A DNA stretch of 64,000 bases. Source: Winogradskyella epiphytica. GTDB taxonomy: Bacteria > Bacteroidota > Bacteroidia > Flavobacteriales > Flavobacteriaceae. The DNA is taken from the NCBI RefSeq assembly GCF_003217215.1, contig NZ_QJTD01000007.1, positions 102,953 through 166,952 on the forward strand, given 5' to 3'. The notes below the pieces were generated by a model. That model was given only the letters and a program-made list of their open reading frames with translations. It was not told the origin of the DNA and searched no databases. Both the position numbers and the translations under genes were made by a program. Shown here one piece after another: positions 42,843 through 52,428 of the stretch. The number at the start of each line of letters is the position of its first letter. Positions within the stretch are counted from its first letter, which is position 1.

Positions 42843-43256
42843 TTATGATTTTGTGCTTATTTCAAGCTTTTCGGAATGTTCCCATTTCGATATTCCTCCT
42901 TCGAGATCGTAGATCAATTCGAATCCGGCCTCTTTCATCTGCTTCGCACATTTGGCACTTCGATTTCCTGATCTGCAATAAATAATTACCGGTTTGCTTT
43001 TGTCTAACTTCTCTATATCTTCTACGAACGTAGGAGACATAAAATCAATGTTTTCAGAACCGACAATATGAATAGTTTCATGTTCTTCAGGAGTGCGAAC
43101 ATCTACTAATTGAACGTCTTCCAACTCCAAAATAGACTGCATTTCTTCAGCAGTGACTAATTTAATTTCTCCTTCTTTAACCTCCTTATCTGCACAGCTT
43201 GTGGCATATCCCACAAACAACAAACATATTACGATGATTTTTTTCACAATTATCAA
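42843..43256 (-). CDS. Rhodanese-domain lipoprotein
   Basis: The 137-residue protein has a hydrophobic N-terminus ending GYATSCAD, an SPII lipobox, so it is exported. A single rhodanese domain follows, with LVDVRTPEEH and the active loop CRSGNRS (nucleophilic Cys). It lies 12 bases after a cytosolic rhodanese, so the pair puts one sulfur- or persulfide-handling enzyme on each side of the membrane. The physiological substrate is unknown. Confidence 0.9.
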   Translation of the reverse strand: MIIVKKIIVICLLFVGYATSCADKEVKEGEIKLVTAEEMQSILELEDVQLVDVRTPEEHETIHIVGSENIDFMSPTFVEDIEKLDKSKPVIIYCRSGNRSAKCAKQMKEAGFELIYDLEGGISKWEHSEKLEISTKS

Positions 43257-43268
43257 CTTTAAAATTTA

Positions 43269-43583
43269 TTATAATTCAGCAACTTCACCTTGCCAAGCAT
43301 CAAATCCACCCATTAAATTATAAGCGTTCTCAAAACCTAATTGGTTCATTACTGAGCAAGCTTGACCACTACGACCACCAGATCTACAATACACGTAATA
43401 ATTTTTGGTTTTATCTAATTTTTCAACTTCATCAATAAAACCTTGACCTTTAAAAATGTCTATATGTATTGCATTTGGAATAACGCCTTGAGCAACCTCT
43501 TCAGGTGTTCTAACATCTAAAACAATAGAATTATTGTCTGCCTCTAATTGTTTAGTCCATTCTTCTTGTGATAAGTCTGCCAT
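43269..43583 (-). CDS. Rhodanese-like sulfurtransferase
   Basis: The 104-residue single-domain rhodanese is cytosolic, starting MADLSQEEW. A longer start at 43616 would add 11 residues not typical of the family. It has VLDVRTPEEVAQGVIPNA and the active-site loop CRSGGRS. It is first in a two-gene operon with the lipoprotein rhodanese. A TAATTTTG box at 43605-43612 (minus strand) may be the promoter. Confidence 0.92.
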   Translation of the reverse strand: MADLSQEEWTKQLEADNNSIVLDVRTPEEVAQGVIPNAIHIDIFKGQGFIDEVEKLDKTKNYYVYCRSGGRSGQACSVMNQLGFENAYNLMGGFDAWQGEVAEL

Positions 43584-43846
43584 TTTTCTATTCAAATTTT
43601 TATGCAAAATTAACATTTCCTTGTGATATAGACGAATGAAAATCTAAAGTCTTACATACCACTTTTCAACTTTAACATTTGAATCTAGGTTCCCATAGGT
43701 TTCGAAGGTTAAAACACATTAAATTGTAGCCTTATTGTTTTGAATTTCATATTGAAATCACAATAAACACTTAATTTAAAAGATTACAATTAAATTTGAA
43801 CATTGAAAGACGAACTAAATATTTCCTGCTTTAATAGGAACAGAAA

Positions 43847-44413
43847 ATGAAAAATATATTAGTCATAGATAACTACGACAGCTTCACCTATAATCTTGTT
43901 CATTATTTAGAAGAACTTAATTGTGAAGTTACCGTCATACGAAACGACAAGCTCACACTTGAAGACGTAGCAACTTATGATAAAATTGTTTTATCTCCAG
44001 GGCCAGGAATTCCAGAAGAAGCCGGATTATTAAAACAGATTATAGCCACTTACGCATCAACCAAAAGTATTTTAGGTATTTGCTTAGGACAGCAGGCCAT
44101 TGCTGAAGTTTTTGGAGGTACACTTAAAAATTTAGAAAATGTCTATCATGGGGTAGCAACTAACGTAACCGTTTCAGTTTTAGACGAAGCTCTTTTTAAG
44201 GGCTTAAACACAACTTTTGAAGTGGGTAGATATCATTCTTGGGTGGTAAACACCAATTTACCGGAAGTCTTAGAAGCTACATCCTTCGATGATAACGGAC
44301 ATATCATGTCTCTACGACATAAACTATATGATGTAAAAGCCGTTCAGTTTCATCCCGAATCTGTATTAACACCGAACGGAAAGAAAATTTTAGAAAACTG
44401 GCTTGATGATTAG
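43847..44413 (+). CDS. Glutamine amidotransferase, anthranilate/aminodeoxychorismate synthase component II
   Basis: The 188-residue class I amidotransferase supplies ammonia to chorismate-using synthases. It has IDNYDSFTYNLVHY, LSPGPGIPEEAG, catalytic Cys79 in GICLGQQ and the His-Glu pair in VQFHPESV. TrpG and PabA cannot be told apart from sequence. With no trp genes nearby, the folate (pabA) role is as likely. An exact -7 box TAAATTTG lies at 43791-43798. Confidence 0.9.
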   Translation: MKNILVIDNYDSFTYNLVHYLEELNCEVTVIRNDKLTLEDVATYDKIVLSPGPGIPEEAGLLKQIIATYASTKSILGICLGQQAIAEVFGGTLKNLENVYHGVATNVTVSVLDEALFKGLNTTFEVGRYHSWVVNTNLPEVLEATSFDDNGHIMSLRHKLYDVKAVQFHPESVLTPNGKKILENWLDD

Positions 44414-44494
44414 TTCAGCCAAAAACTTAAGCAATAAAATTATTTCCTCTAAACATAAATTTAGAAACTCTATTCTTTTATATTTGAATTCGAT

Positions 44495-44734
44495 ATGGAA
44501 TTAATAAATGATTGGCGCATTGTAGCACTATTATGCCTAACCTTGGGTTTGGCTCCATTTGTTCCTGAACCTCATCTTTTGGGCAAAATCCGATGGATAG
44601 CAGGAGGCGAAAATGGCATGGAAATGAAGGACTATTTTGATGTTTTATTGCATGGCTTTCCTTTTATCTTATTACTAAGAATTATTATATTAAAATTAAA
44701 AAAATCAAGCACTGAACCTACTTCAGATCAATAG
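44495..44734 (+). CDS. Small membrane protein, conserved-looking, unknown function
   Basis: This 79-residue protein has two hydrophobic segments (about 6-25 and 49-65) and a central motif FVPEPHLLGKIRWIAGGENGM between them. It ends in a basic tail. I cannot name the family. A -7 box TATATTTG (44479-44486) lies just upstream, and trmL starts 6 bases after the stop, so the two probably form an operon. Confidence 0.75.
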   Translation: MELINDWRIVALLCLTLGLAPFVPEPHLLGKIRWIAGGENGMEMKDYFDVLLHGFPFILLLRIIILKLKKSSTEPTSDQ

Positions 44735-44739
44735 AATTT

Positions 44740-45192
44740 ATGCCATTAAATATTGTCTTAATAGAACCTGAAATCCCCAATAACACAGGAAATATAGGTC
44801 GTCTTGCTTTAGCTTCAGGCTCAAAACTGCATTTAGTTAAGCCTTTTGGTTTTGAAATTGATGATAAGCGATTAAAACGTGCTGGACTTGATTATTGGCA
44901 ACACTTGGATGTTGTTTACTACGATAATATTGATGATTTCTTTCAAAGAAATAAAACCGCTAAAATGGTTTTCTTATCTAGTCATGGGACTCAATCTCAT
45001 TGGGATATTAAGTTTCAAGATGAGTTATTTATAGTTTTTGGAAAAGAATCTGTAGGCTTACCTAAACCTCTCTTAGAAAAGCATAAAGAGTCACTTTTCA
45101 AAATTCCGCTTTACAGCGATTCAATCCGAAGTTTAAATCTGGCTAATGCAGTTAGTATTATAGTCTACGAAGGATTGAGGCAATTAAAATAG
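44740..45192 (+). CDS. trmL: tRNA (cytidine/uridine(34)-2'-O)-methyltransferase TrmL
   Basis: The 150-residue minimal SpoU/SPOUT enzyme has PEIPNNTGNIGRLALASGSKLHLV at the N-terminus, the knot region IVFGKESVGLPKPLL and IPLYSDSIRSLNLANAVSIIVYEG at the C-terminus. It methylates the wobble base of tRNA-Leu. It is co-transcribed with the small membrane protein gene. Confidence 0.93.
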   Translation: MPLNIVLIEPEIPNNTGNIGRLALASGSKLHLVKPFGFEIDDKRLKRAGLDYWQHLDVVYYDNIDDFFQRNKTAKMVFLSSHGTQSHWDIKFQDELFIVFGKESVGLPKPLLEKHKESLFKIPLYSDSIRSLNLANAVSIIVYEGLRQLK

Positions 45193-45375
45193 TTAAGCTT
45201 CCCCCTTTATCACAGGTGCTTTTTTCTTCAGTTGACACTTACACCTTCTATACATATCAAAAGTTGTAGAAACGTTAATAGCCATGGGCTTCTCATAAAT
45301 ATTGGCTATCTTTAATTTTTCATTTTGATTATTAGATGTTATAAAAAACTCTAATGCATTGTTATAAAAAGCAAC
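45193..45375 (-). pseudogene. Possible gene remnant: 60-codon open frame with no good start
   Basis: The minus strand is open from a TAG at 45376-45378 to a TAA at 45193-45195 and encodes a protein-like sequence with NNALEFFITSNNQNEKLKIANIYEKP and a Lys/Cys-rich end (YRRCKCQLKKK). An ATG at 45295 would give only 34 residues. It may be the tail of a decayed TPR-type gene. Abuttal of its stop with the trmL stop fits a convergent gene end. Evidence is composition only. Confidence 0.3.
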
Positions 45376-45602
45376 CTAGTTAACCTAAGGGTTGAAAGTT
45401 ATTATCGGGTTTCCATAATTTCTATAAACTATGTAAAAAAATCAAACCATCCATCACTTTAAAATCTTTGGCTAACCTATTTATTTAGGTTTAAATAGTT
45501 GTGAAACATAATCAGTTCAGATAAAATAAAATATGAATGGTGAGAGGTGCAAAGCGCACAAATCGTAAATGGCAATAAATAACTTAATAAAATTATAGTC
45601 TT
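45376..45602. other. Intergenic region without recognisable features
   Basis: Together with the remnant, this forms a gap of about 410 bases between trmL and the next gene. I see no hairpin, no exact TAnnTTTG box in plus orientation near 45603, and no coding frame. Confidence 0.4.
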
Positions 45603-46262
45603 ATGAAGTATCATGTTATTATTAATAGTGTTAAAACAGTTGACGAGCTAAAGGACGCTTGGAACAATGCCGATTATATTGCATTATTAGAAAAGTTTGG
45701 ATTAGATGGTATAGAAACCTCATCGACTTCAGAATTAATTGAATTATTACATATGGCTATTTCTGATTTTGAACCGGAAGAAGCAGCTCAAATCATTTTA
45801 ACATATAAGCTTTCAGAACAGCTCAACGAAAATCAAATTGAACAAATCTCTCACGAAATGTTATTGGATAAGATTTCAGAAGAATATGCAGATATTTCAC
45901 TTCATCATCAGTTGTTTAATATCAACCAACTGTTACACAAAGCTTATAACGGAAATTTCCCAAATGCAAAAGCTACCATAGTCGAATTTGAAATCACACC
46001 TAATAAGGAGGTGACTAAAGAATTTGTATTAAAAGCTCTGGACAAAACCTTAGCCAATAACAATATCATAAAGCGTCTTTTTTCCGATCAGCTTGCTGGA
46101 AACGAAGAATTCGAAGAGGCAGAAGCTATTGTTTGGGATTTGAAGTCTACTGGAGAAAATGCATACACCTTAACAACTTCAGAATACTGGATGAGTAGAG
46201 ATGAATTTAAAGATGCTGAATTTGATGTCACTGTTGTTCCTTTTGAAGAGGTTGAACATTAA
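45603..46262 (+). CDS. Hypothetical acidic protein
   Basis: This 219-residue cytosolic protein is strongly acidic, with helical N-terminal two-thirds ([40 protein letters not shown]) and a beta-containing C-terminus ending [18 protein letters not shown]. No motif identifies a family. Its last bases overlap the stop of the convergent VF530 gene by 4. Confidence 0.72.
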   Translation: MKYHVIINSVKTVDELKDAWNNADYIALLEKFGLDGIETSSTSELIELLHMAISDFEPEEAAQIILTYKLSEQLNENQIEQISHEMLLDKISEEYADISLHHQLFNINQLLHKAYNGNFPNAKATIVEFEITPNKEVTKEFVLKALDKTLANNNIIKRLFSDQLAGNEEFEEAEAIVWDLKSTGENAYTLTTSEYWMSRDEFKDAEFDVTVVPFEEVEH

Positions 46263-46486
46263 TTTTTGTTCTTTTTTAAATAGTCTAAATACATATGTTC
46301 CACTTTTGTTCTAGCCCAAGGCGTACGTCTTAGAAATTTTAAACTAGACTTCACCGAAGGATCATGGGTAAAACAACGAATATTGATTTGATAGCCCATA
46401 TACTCCCATCCATAGTGTGCCTGAAGTTCAGTTATTATCTGTTCTAACTTTACACCATGGAGAGGATTATTAGGTTGTGTAGACAT
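46259..46486 (-). CDS. VF530-family DNA-binding protein (DUF2132)
   Basis: This 75-residue protein starts [12 protein letters not shown] at ATG 46486; an earlier start would add 12 residues. It carries the family core [21 protein letters not shown] and [22 protein letters not shown], ending in a Lys-rich tail. VF530 proteins are small, double-stranded-DNA-binding in structural studies of the family; the cellular role is unknown. It is in a minus-strand group with the next gene and rhlE. Confidence 0.88.
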   Translation of the reverse strand: MSTQPNNPLHGVKLEQIITELQAHYGWEYMGYQINIRCFTHDPSVKSSLKFLRRTPWARTKVEHMYLDYLKKNKN

Positions 46487-46525
46487 ATTTATTTGATTTA
46501 TTAAGCCTAAAGCAAAATACAAAAT

Positions 46526-46738
46526 TTAACTTTCGATTAATGTCTTAATCTTAATTGCTTTTTCAAAGTGATCTAACTGATGGGTTTGAATCCACCACGT
46601 AGCAGCTTCCATTAATAATTTTGGATTGTCATTTTTATTTTGAAAAAACGCATAAAAAGAGAGTCCAACATGTGGACCCTTTTCTTTAATCTTTTGATTG
46701 CAAACATGCAGAATTTTATGCTTTAAAGCATCTGTCAT
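46526..46738 (-). CDS. Small protein, DUF6500-like
   Basis: This 70-residue protein contains KILHVCNQKIKEKGPHVGLSFYAFF and EAATWWIQTHQLDHFEKA. I recall this pattern from a short conserved domain family (DUF6500), but I could not check it. It starts 3 bases after the helicase stop, so it is probably in the rhlE operon. Confidence 0.72.
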   Translation of the reverse strand: MTDALKHKILHVCNQKIKEKGPHVGLSFYAFFQNKNDNPKLLMEAATWWIQTHQLDHFEKAIKIKTLIES

Positions 46739-46741
46739 CTC

Positions 46742-48028
46742 TTAACGTCTGCTGTCTGAAGTTCGAGCTCTACTACGACTTCTATTTCTATCAGAACTAG
46801 AGCTTTTAGGTTTTCCTGAGTTTCTATTATTAGAGCCTCTACCACGACCTTGATTTCTATTCTGACCTGGTTTAATAGGTTCTGTAGATGCGTTTGGATC
46901 TGGTTCAAATCCCTCAAGGATTTCAACTTCAATCTTCATATCAATCAACTTCTCAATATCACGTAAGAATGTAGTTTCATCTGCACTAACCAAAGAAATC
47001 GCTTCACCGCTTGCTCCTGCTCTACCTGTTCTCCCAATTCTATGAACGTAATCTTCAGAAATATTCGGTAATTCAAAGTTTATAACGTGTGGTAACAAAG
47101 GAATATCTAGGCCTCTTGCTGCAATATCTGTAGCTACCAATACTCTTACCGATCCATTTTTAAGACCTGCTAAAGCTTTAGTTCTTGCGCCTTGACTTTT
47201 ATTACCATGAATAGCTGCTGCTGTTATACCAGAACTAATCATTTTTTTACAAAGCTTATTAGCGCCGTGTTTGGTTCTTGTAAAAACTAAAACCTGTTTC
47301 CAATTACCGTCAGAAATTAATTTTATAATTAAATCTGTTTTTTTGCCTTTAGCAACTCTGTATACTTTTTGTTCAATTACTTCAACTGCAGTATTCTCTG
47401 GAGTTGCTTCAACTTGAATTGGATTATTCAAAATTGAATACGCTAGCTTTTTGATATCTTTTGAAAAGGTTGCCGAAAACATAAGATTCTGTCTTTTGTC
47501 TGGCATTAGCTTCATTACACGTTCTATATCGCGTAAAAAACCCATATCTAACATACGGTCAGCTTCATCTAAAACGAAGATTTCAACACGTTTTAAAGAT
47601 AATAAACCTTGACTTTCTAAATCAAGTAAACGTCCTGGAGTGGCTACCAAAACATCAACACCTTGTCTTAAAGTGGCTACTTGTGGTTTCTGATTTACTC
47701 CTCCAAAAATTACAGTACTTCTCATATCTAAATACTCACTATACTCTTTAACATTGGCATACACTTGTGCCGCTAACTCACGCGTTGGAGTTAAGATTAA
47801 AGCTCTTATAGGTCTGTGTTTTTGCACGGGATTCTTAGAAAGAATATCTAATAACGGCAAGGTAAATCCTGCTGTTTTCCCTGTTCCTGTTTGTGCTGAT
47901 GCTAAAACGTCTTTTCCTTCTAATACTGGAGGGATGGCTTTGGCTTGAATTGGTGAAGGTGTATCGTATCCTTTTTTACTGATTGCTTTTAAAAGCGGCT
48001 CAGATAGGCCTAATGATTTAAATGACAT
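46742..48028 (-). CDS. rhlE: DEAD-box RNA helicase, RhlE type
   Basis: The 428-residue helicase has the Q motif ([14 protein letters not shown]...[10 protein letters not shown]), [20 protein letters not shown] in [22 protein letters not shown] and [10 protein letters not shown]. The C-terminal tail from about 375 is Arg/Ser/Asn-rich, an RNA-binding tail of the RhlE group. It unwinds structured RNA in ribosome assembly or cold adaptation. It shares a 20-base promoter block with typA, another ribosome-assembly factor. Confidence 0.94.
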   Translation of the reverse strand: MSFKSLGLSEPLLKAISKKGYDTPSPIQAKAIPPVLEGKDVLASAQTGTGKTAGFTLPLLDILSKNPVQKHRPIRALILTPTRELAAQVYANVKEYSEYLDMRSTVIFGGVNQKPQVATLRQGVDVLVATPGRLLDLESQGLLSLKRVEIFVLDEADRMLDMGFLRDIERVMKLMPDKRQNLMFSATFSKDIKKLAYSILNNPIQVEATPENTAVEVIEQKVYRVAKGKKTDLIIKLISDGNWKQVLVFTRTKHGANKLCKKMISSGITAAAIHGNKSQGARTKALAGLKNGSVRVLVATDIAARGLDIPLLPHVINFELPNISEDYVHRIGRTGRAGASGEAISLVSADETTFLRDIEKLIDMKIEVEILEGFEPDPNASTEPIKPGQNRNQGRGRGSNNRNSGKPKSSSSDRNRSRSRARTSDSRR

Positions 48029-48079
48029 AAATAAAGTTTATGAAGCAAACTCTATTTATTTAGGTCACTCCTTTAATTT

Positions 48080-48099
48080 GGTGCGAAGTTACGGCTAAT
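48080..48099 (-). promoter_or_regulatory. Candidate rhlE promoter block shared with typA
   Basis: The minus strand reads AATTAGCCGTAACTTCGCAC, differing at one base from the typA block at 3001-3020. TAACTTCG is the -7-like part, 52 bases from the rhlE ATG. Confidence 0.55.
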
Positions 48100-48132
48100 T
48101 ATCGCCACCACTCAAATAATTCGGGTTTTATA

Positions 48133-48939
48133 TTAAGATGCTCTCGAATTTCGCCATTCCTTGAATTTTATATACGGATTCGTACTTCGGTTTTTATAGG
48201 CGTGAAATGCTGTACTTAGGAGTAAAAAAATAGCTCCAGCAAAAGCCGTATACATTACAGTATCGTTAGTAAATTTATTAGCTATACCTATTCCAATTAA
48301 AGCCCAAGCACCAACAGCAGCAAATTCTCTCATATTGCGTTTCCATGTCAAGTAAAAATTAATTCTCACAGCAATGACAATCATAATTAAAGACCAAGTA
48401 ACATCAGAAAGTCCAAAACCATCCCAACCAATTTTTACTAAATAGGCTGAAACATTCACAATAGTCGCCACAGCTACCCAACCTGAGTACAACATAAAAG
48501 GCCACCAAACAAATGCGATAACAGGAAATGGTTCGTCATCCAATTCCATTCGATTATTAACCACAATTTTAAGTAAAGAGAAGAGTAGTAAGACCATAAT
48601 TACGCATGATACACCTATATAACCATATATCCAGGCTAATACCCAAAGTGAATTAAAAAGACAGGACAAAATGAACCACCATCCCGTTTTCATAACAAAG
48701 TCATCAGTCTTGGTTGATACAAAAAGACTTCGTCCTTGAAAAATAACAAATACTATCAGCATCAAATAAATTATACCCCAAATCGAAAATGCATATCCAG
48801 CAGGCGTAAAAAGTGAATCATATTTACTAGAAACTTCGCCAATCGTTGTATTATTTAGTTGGCCTGCATTGGCTAAATAATTTATAATAAGAGTAAAAAT
48901 TAAGGCAATTCCGTTACCAATTTGTAATGCTTTTTTCAT
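48133..48939 (-). CDS. TspO/MBR-like tryptophan-rich membrane protein
   Basis: The 268-residue protein has about eight hydrophobic segments and many Trp residues. It includes FTPAGYAFSIWGIIYLML, a signature shared with the TspO/tryptophan-rich sensory protein superfamily, and WPFMLYSGWVAVATIVN. It is longer than the usual 150-160-residue TspO, so it belongs to the extended branch. Classic TspO binds porphyrins and sterols; whether this branch does is not known. Confidence 0.78.
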   Translation of the reverse strand: MKKALQIGNGIALIFTLIINYLANAGQLNNTTIGEVSSKYDSLFTPAGYAFSIWGIIYLMLIVFVIFQGRSLFVSTKTDDFVMKTGWWFILSCLFNSLWVLAWIYGYIGVSCVIMVLLLFSLLKIVVNNRMELDDEPFPVIAFVWWPFMLYSGWVAVATIVNVSAYLVKIGWDGFGLSDVTWSLIMIVIAVRINFYLTWKRNMREFAAVGAWALIGIGIANKFTNDTVMYTAFAGAIFLLLSTAFHAYKNRSTNPYIKFKEWRNSRAS

Positions 48940-49052
48940 AAAAGTGAATTTAACTACAAGTTACATAAAGTTTCGAGATACAATGGGCCGACCGTCTTAG
49001 TTTGAAATTCTAATCCTTTAGCTTAACTTTCCAAAATTGTGAGTTAAAAGAA

Positions 49053-49760
49053 ATGTTTACTATAAAAGAAAGCTCAATGGGTCTTAAAGAACATTATAAT
49101 AAAATGTACAGGGAATCTATTGCTGATATTGCATCAGACCATTACGAAATTGATGACATGATAGATTCTAAATCAGATAATCGTTTCGGGATTTCACTTG
49201 TGATTAGACCTTCATTAGAGGTCAAAAAAAATGTTCGAGATTTTTTAGATGAATTAAATAAAGTGGAGCCTCATCAGTACTACTACCCTGAATCTGATAT
49301 TCATTTGACACTCTTATCCATCATATCTTGTTATGAAGGTTTTTCATTAGATTCAATTGACCCTTCAGAATACATGGCTATCGCACAAAAGCGGATAACA
49401 ACATTAGATGAAAAAATTAAAATTCATTTTAAAGGTTTAACAGCATCTAAATCCTGTATTATGCTGAAGGGTTATGAGGAACAACCTATCATCAATGATT
49501 TAAGAAATCAGTTAAGGCGAGATTTTAAACACTCTGAATTACAGCAAAGTTTAGATGAACGCTATTTGTTGAAAACGGCTCACGCCACTATACTTCGATT
49601 TAAAACAGAACTCAGTAATAAAAATGCGTTCTTGACATTAGTTGACCGTTATGCCGATTATGATTTTGGCACTTTTGAAGTTGATACTATTGAATTAGTT
49701 TACACGGACTGGTACCACAGAGAAAAGTTAGTTAAAAAACTTCATGAGTTCAAATTGTGA
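49053..49760 (+). CDS. 2H phosphoesterase-superfamily protein (2'-5' RNA ligase-like)
   Basis: The 235-residue cytosolic protein has two HxT/S-type motifs: HLTLLSI near residue 90 and HATILRF near 175, the paired catalytic histidines of the 2H family. The beta strands around them (GISLVIRP and TFEVDTIELVYTDW) match the fold. Members hydrolyse cyclic phosphates of RNA or nucleotides. A second Met at 49077 (MGLKEHYNKMY) is an alternative start. Confidence 0.8.
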   Translation: MFTIKESSMGLKEHYNKMYRESIADIASDHYEIDDMIDSKSDNRFGISLVIRPSLEVKKNVRDFLDELNKVEPHQYYYPESDIHLTLLSIISCYEGFSLDSIDPSEYMAIAQKRITTLDEKIKIHFKGLTASKSCIMLKGYEEQPIINDLRNQLRRDFKHSELQQSLDERYLLKTAHATILRFKTELSNKNAFLTLVDRYADYDFGTFEVDTIELVYTDWYHREKLVKKLHEFKL

Positions 49761-49862
49761 GCGTCACTAGAACCTTCTTCAACCTTTTTATTTCTTTCTC
49801 ATAACTGATTTCTTCGTATGTTTAGCTTTTTAATACAATCACGACTATTAAATCTATAAATT

Positions 49863-50429
49863 ATGAAAGCAATAATCTGTTTTTTACTACTGTTACCATT
49901 TCACATAACAGCACAAGAACAAACTAGTTCAGAAAAATTTTGGGAACAATTAAAAGCGCACTGTGGTCAAGTCTATGAAGGCGAAATAACAGCAGGAGGT
50001 GTTGCTGGAGATGGATTCATGGGAGAAAAGTTGGTGATGCACGTGCGGTCTTGCGATACAAATGATATTAGAATCCCATTTTTCGTAGGTGAAGACAGAT
50101 CACGAACTTGGGTATTACATATGAATGAAGATAAAATCATTCGTCTTAAACACGATCATCGCAAACCTGATGGTTCTGATGACGACTTGACACAATATGG
50201 AGGAACAAGCTCAAATGTTGGTTTATCAAATATTCAAGTTTTCCCTGCTGATTCTTATACGTCTGAAATCTTACCTGCAGCTTCAACCAATATTTGGTGG
50301 TTTACTATTGATGAAACTAGTTTAACCTACAACCTTCGCCGCATAGGATCAGACCGAGTATTTACAGTGCGCTTTGATTTAACCAAAGCCATTGAAACAC
50401 CAGAGGCACCTTGGGGAGCTGAAGATTAA
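49863..50429 (+). CDS. Exported protein of unknown function
   Basis: This 188-residue protein has a clear signal peptide (MKAIICFLLLLPFHITAQ, cleavage near A-Q). The mature part contains EKFWEQLKAHCGQVYEGEI, VRSCDTNDIRIPFFVGEDRSRTW, a basic-acidic RKPDGSDDDLTQYGG loop and IWWFTIDETSLTYNLRR. Two Cys residues could pair. The family is not recognised. It is probably periplasmic. Confidence 0.78.
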   Translation: MKAIICFLLLLPFHITAQEQTSSEKFWEQLKAHCGQVYEGEITAGGVAGDGFMGEKLVMHVRSCDTNDIRIPFFVGEDRSRTWVLHMNEDKIIRLKHDHRKPDGSDDDLTQYGGTSSNVGLSNIQVFPADSYTSEILPAASTNIWWFTIDETSLTYNLRRIGSDRVFTVRFDLTKAIETPEAPWGAED

Positions 50430-50454
50430 ATTTCAAAAAAAAGTCTTATTGAAT

Positions 50455-50488
50455 AAAAATACCCTTAGAATTTTCTAAGGGTATTTTT
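50455..50488. terminator. Bidirectional intrinsic terminator
   Basis: AAAAATACCCTTAGAA (50455-50470) pairs with TTCTAAGGGTATTTTT (50473-50488), ending the exported-protein gene and possibly the convergent TPR gene. Confidence 0.88.
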
Positions 50489-50583
50489 ATTATCAAATGT
50501 TTGATTTGGCAATGAATACTAGCTTAAAGTCTCTTTTAAGATGTAACTTTAAACCACATCACTTCATCTCTAATGATATGTTA

Positions 50584-51318
50584 TTACAGCGTAGACAACA
50601 TTCGCTCTACTTCAACAATAGTAGGTGCGAAAAGCTTTCTATTCGGTTTAGTGAAGCGCTGTGACTCTGTAGAAATTTCGGTTAACAACTCTTTTCCTTC
50701 TGAAGTTTTATTATTCTCCATATAGAACTTTGCTAACTCTAAGCGTTCAGCATAATTAGAATATGGTCTATCAATATGAATTAATTGCATCTCAGCCTCA
50801 TCCGTCTTTCCTATTTTACTTAGTGCAATTCCATAACAGAACTGTTCCTTAGAGCCTTTAAACTCTGAATTGTCTTTTATTTTTTCAGCTTGCTCTATAA
50901 CTTTATCATAATCCTTAAGTTGATAATATGATAAAATAAGTTTCTGTCTCGCGTACAAATCATCCTGAACCTTATCTTCTAAAGTTTTCTCATAACTCTC
51001 AATAGCCTTGGTCAAATCATTATTATTAAAATAAGCATCAGCCAAATCAATTCTATTGGCATAAGAGTCAATAAAGTCGACTTTAGCTTCTAATTCCTTG
51101 ATTTTTTTTGATGCTGAAGGCTGTAGGACAGTCGTTGTTTCTTCTTTTACTTTTGCTGAATTACCTTTATAATAGGCTTGAGTTATTATATAAGCAAAGG
51201 ACCCAAAGAATGGGAGTAGTAAAATAATGAAATACCAATAAAACGCCTTGTTATTCCTATAAGCGTCATAAATACAATAGCCTTGAAGCGCTACAATTAG
51301 AAAAAAATAAATATCCAT
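50584..51318 (-). CDS. Membrane-anchored TPR protein with PLDc_N-like N-terminus
   Basis: The 244-residue protein has two N-terminal membrane helices (about 2-18 and 26-46), with FYWYFIILLLPFFGSFAYII resembling the phospholipase/cardiolipin synthase N-terminal domain. Four TPR-like helical repeats follow (about 88-225: ADAYFNNNDLTKAIESYEK, YYQLKDYDKVIEQAEK, and two more). It is probably a scaffold facing the cytosol. It begins 21 bases after yaaA, in the same direction. Confidence 0.82.
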   Translation of the reverse strand: MDIYFFLIVALQGYCIYDAYRNNKAFYWYFIILLLPFFGSFAYIITQAYYKGNSAKVKEETTTVLQPSASKKIKELEAKVDFIDSYANRIDLADAYFNNNDLTKAIESYEKTLEDKVQDDLYARQKLILSYYQLKDYDKVIEQAEKIKDNSEFKGSKEQFCYGIALSKIGKTDEAEMQLIHIDRPYSNYAERLELAKFYMENNKTSEGKELLTEISTESQRFTKPNRKLFAPTIVEVERMLSTL

Positions 51319-51339
51319 AATTTTGTTCTTTAATACATA

Positions 51340-52098
51340 TTACCTCGTAAACACTAATTCATTCTCAGATGATAACTCTTCACTAAAACCATAATTCTCG
51401 TAGTTAAAACCTTTAACGTCATCAATAGTTTTAGCGTCTGTATCTATAATATATCTCGCCATTAATCCTCTAGCGACTTTAGCAAAAAATGCTATAATCT
51501 TATAATTACCATTTTTAAATTCCTTAAATACCACATTAACCACTGGCACTTTTAAGGCCTTAGTGTCAATAGCTTTAAAATATTCGTTACTAGCTAAGTT
51601 TAAAAACAGTTCGTCGTCTTCTAATTCGTCGTTTAAAGCTTGCGTAACTTTCTTGTTCCAGAACTCATAAAGGTTTTTATTCTTACCAACAGGCATTTTA
51701 GTTCCCATTTCTAATCGGTAAGGTTGAATTAAATCTAAGGGTTTCAACACACCATATAATCCCGAAAGAATTCGAACTGTATCTTGTACTTTATCTATTT
51801 TTTTAATATCAATAGTATAAGCGTCTAGCCCTCTATAAACATCGCCACTAAAAGCGTAAATCGCCTGTCTTGCATTTTCATTTGTAAAAGGTAATTCCCA
51901 TTCCTGATTACGCTCGTAATTTAATTGTCCTAAATTATCTGATATCTTCATTAACTTGGACAAATCCTTTGCCGATTTCTTTTTCAAGATTTTATTAAGT
52001 TGCTCAGCTTCCTTAAAAAAAAGACCTTCAGAGGTTCTAGTCGTTGGTAATTTCGTTTCGTAATCTAATGATTTTGCTGGTGACAGTACTAATTTCAT
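51340..52098 (-). CDS. yaaA: Peroxide stress protein YaaA (DUF328)
   Basis: The 252-residue protein starts [14 protein letters not shown] at ATG 52098; a longer start adds ten residues ahead of the invariant N-terminus. It has [47 protein letters not shown] and [26 protein letters not shown]. In E. coli YaaA limits free iron and DNA damage under peroxide stress; I infer a similar role. It is probably followed by the TPR gene in one transcript. Confidence 0.94.
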   Translation of the reverse strand: MKLVLSPAKSLDYETKLPTTRTSEGLFFKEAEQLNKILKKKSAKDLSKLMKISDNLGQLNYERNQEWELPFTNENARQAIYAFSGDVYRGLDAYTIDIKKIDKVQDTVRILSGLYGVLKPLDLIQPYRLEMGTKMPVGKNKNLYEFWNKKVTQALNDELEDDELFLNLASNEYFKAIDTKALKVPVVNVVFKEFKNGNYKIIAFFAKVARGLMARYIIDTDAKTIDDVKGFNYENYGFSEELSSENELVFTR

Positions 52099-52128
52099 AT
52101 TTATTGTCCACAAAAGTGGGTAACTCAT

Positions 52129-52428
52129 TAAAAGTTAAACAATTATTCTTTTTCGTTCTATGTAAAAATACGATGTAATTACAAGAGTTTCAAACATTAG
52201 TGAGAGCTAATCTTGATAGTGCTATTAAAGTTGTCTATTAATAAGTACAAAACTTGCGCACTACACATACACAACCATACTCTTAATGCACGACTTGGAT
52301 TTAATGACAATTAATGAACAGCTCTTAACCCCTAAATATTAGAAGCCTCAAGTTTCTTATAATAATTCAAACTAAATCCTGTGGTATATCTTAACTCTCT
52401 AAAGCCAAGAAAAAGCTATAAGTCAAGT
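52129..52428. other. Intergenic region without recognisable features
   Basis: About 300 bases between the yaaA start and the 3' end of rluD. I see no open frame, hairpin terminator or exact -7 box that I would defend. Confidence 0.4.

Noticed and set aside
44479..44486. Regulon membership of the trmL operon
   Set aside because: It has a good -7 box but no TGA-N6-TCA site 29.5 bp before it.
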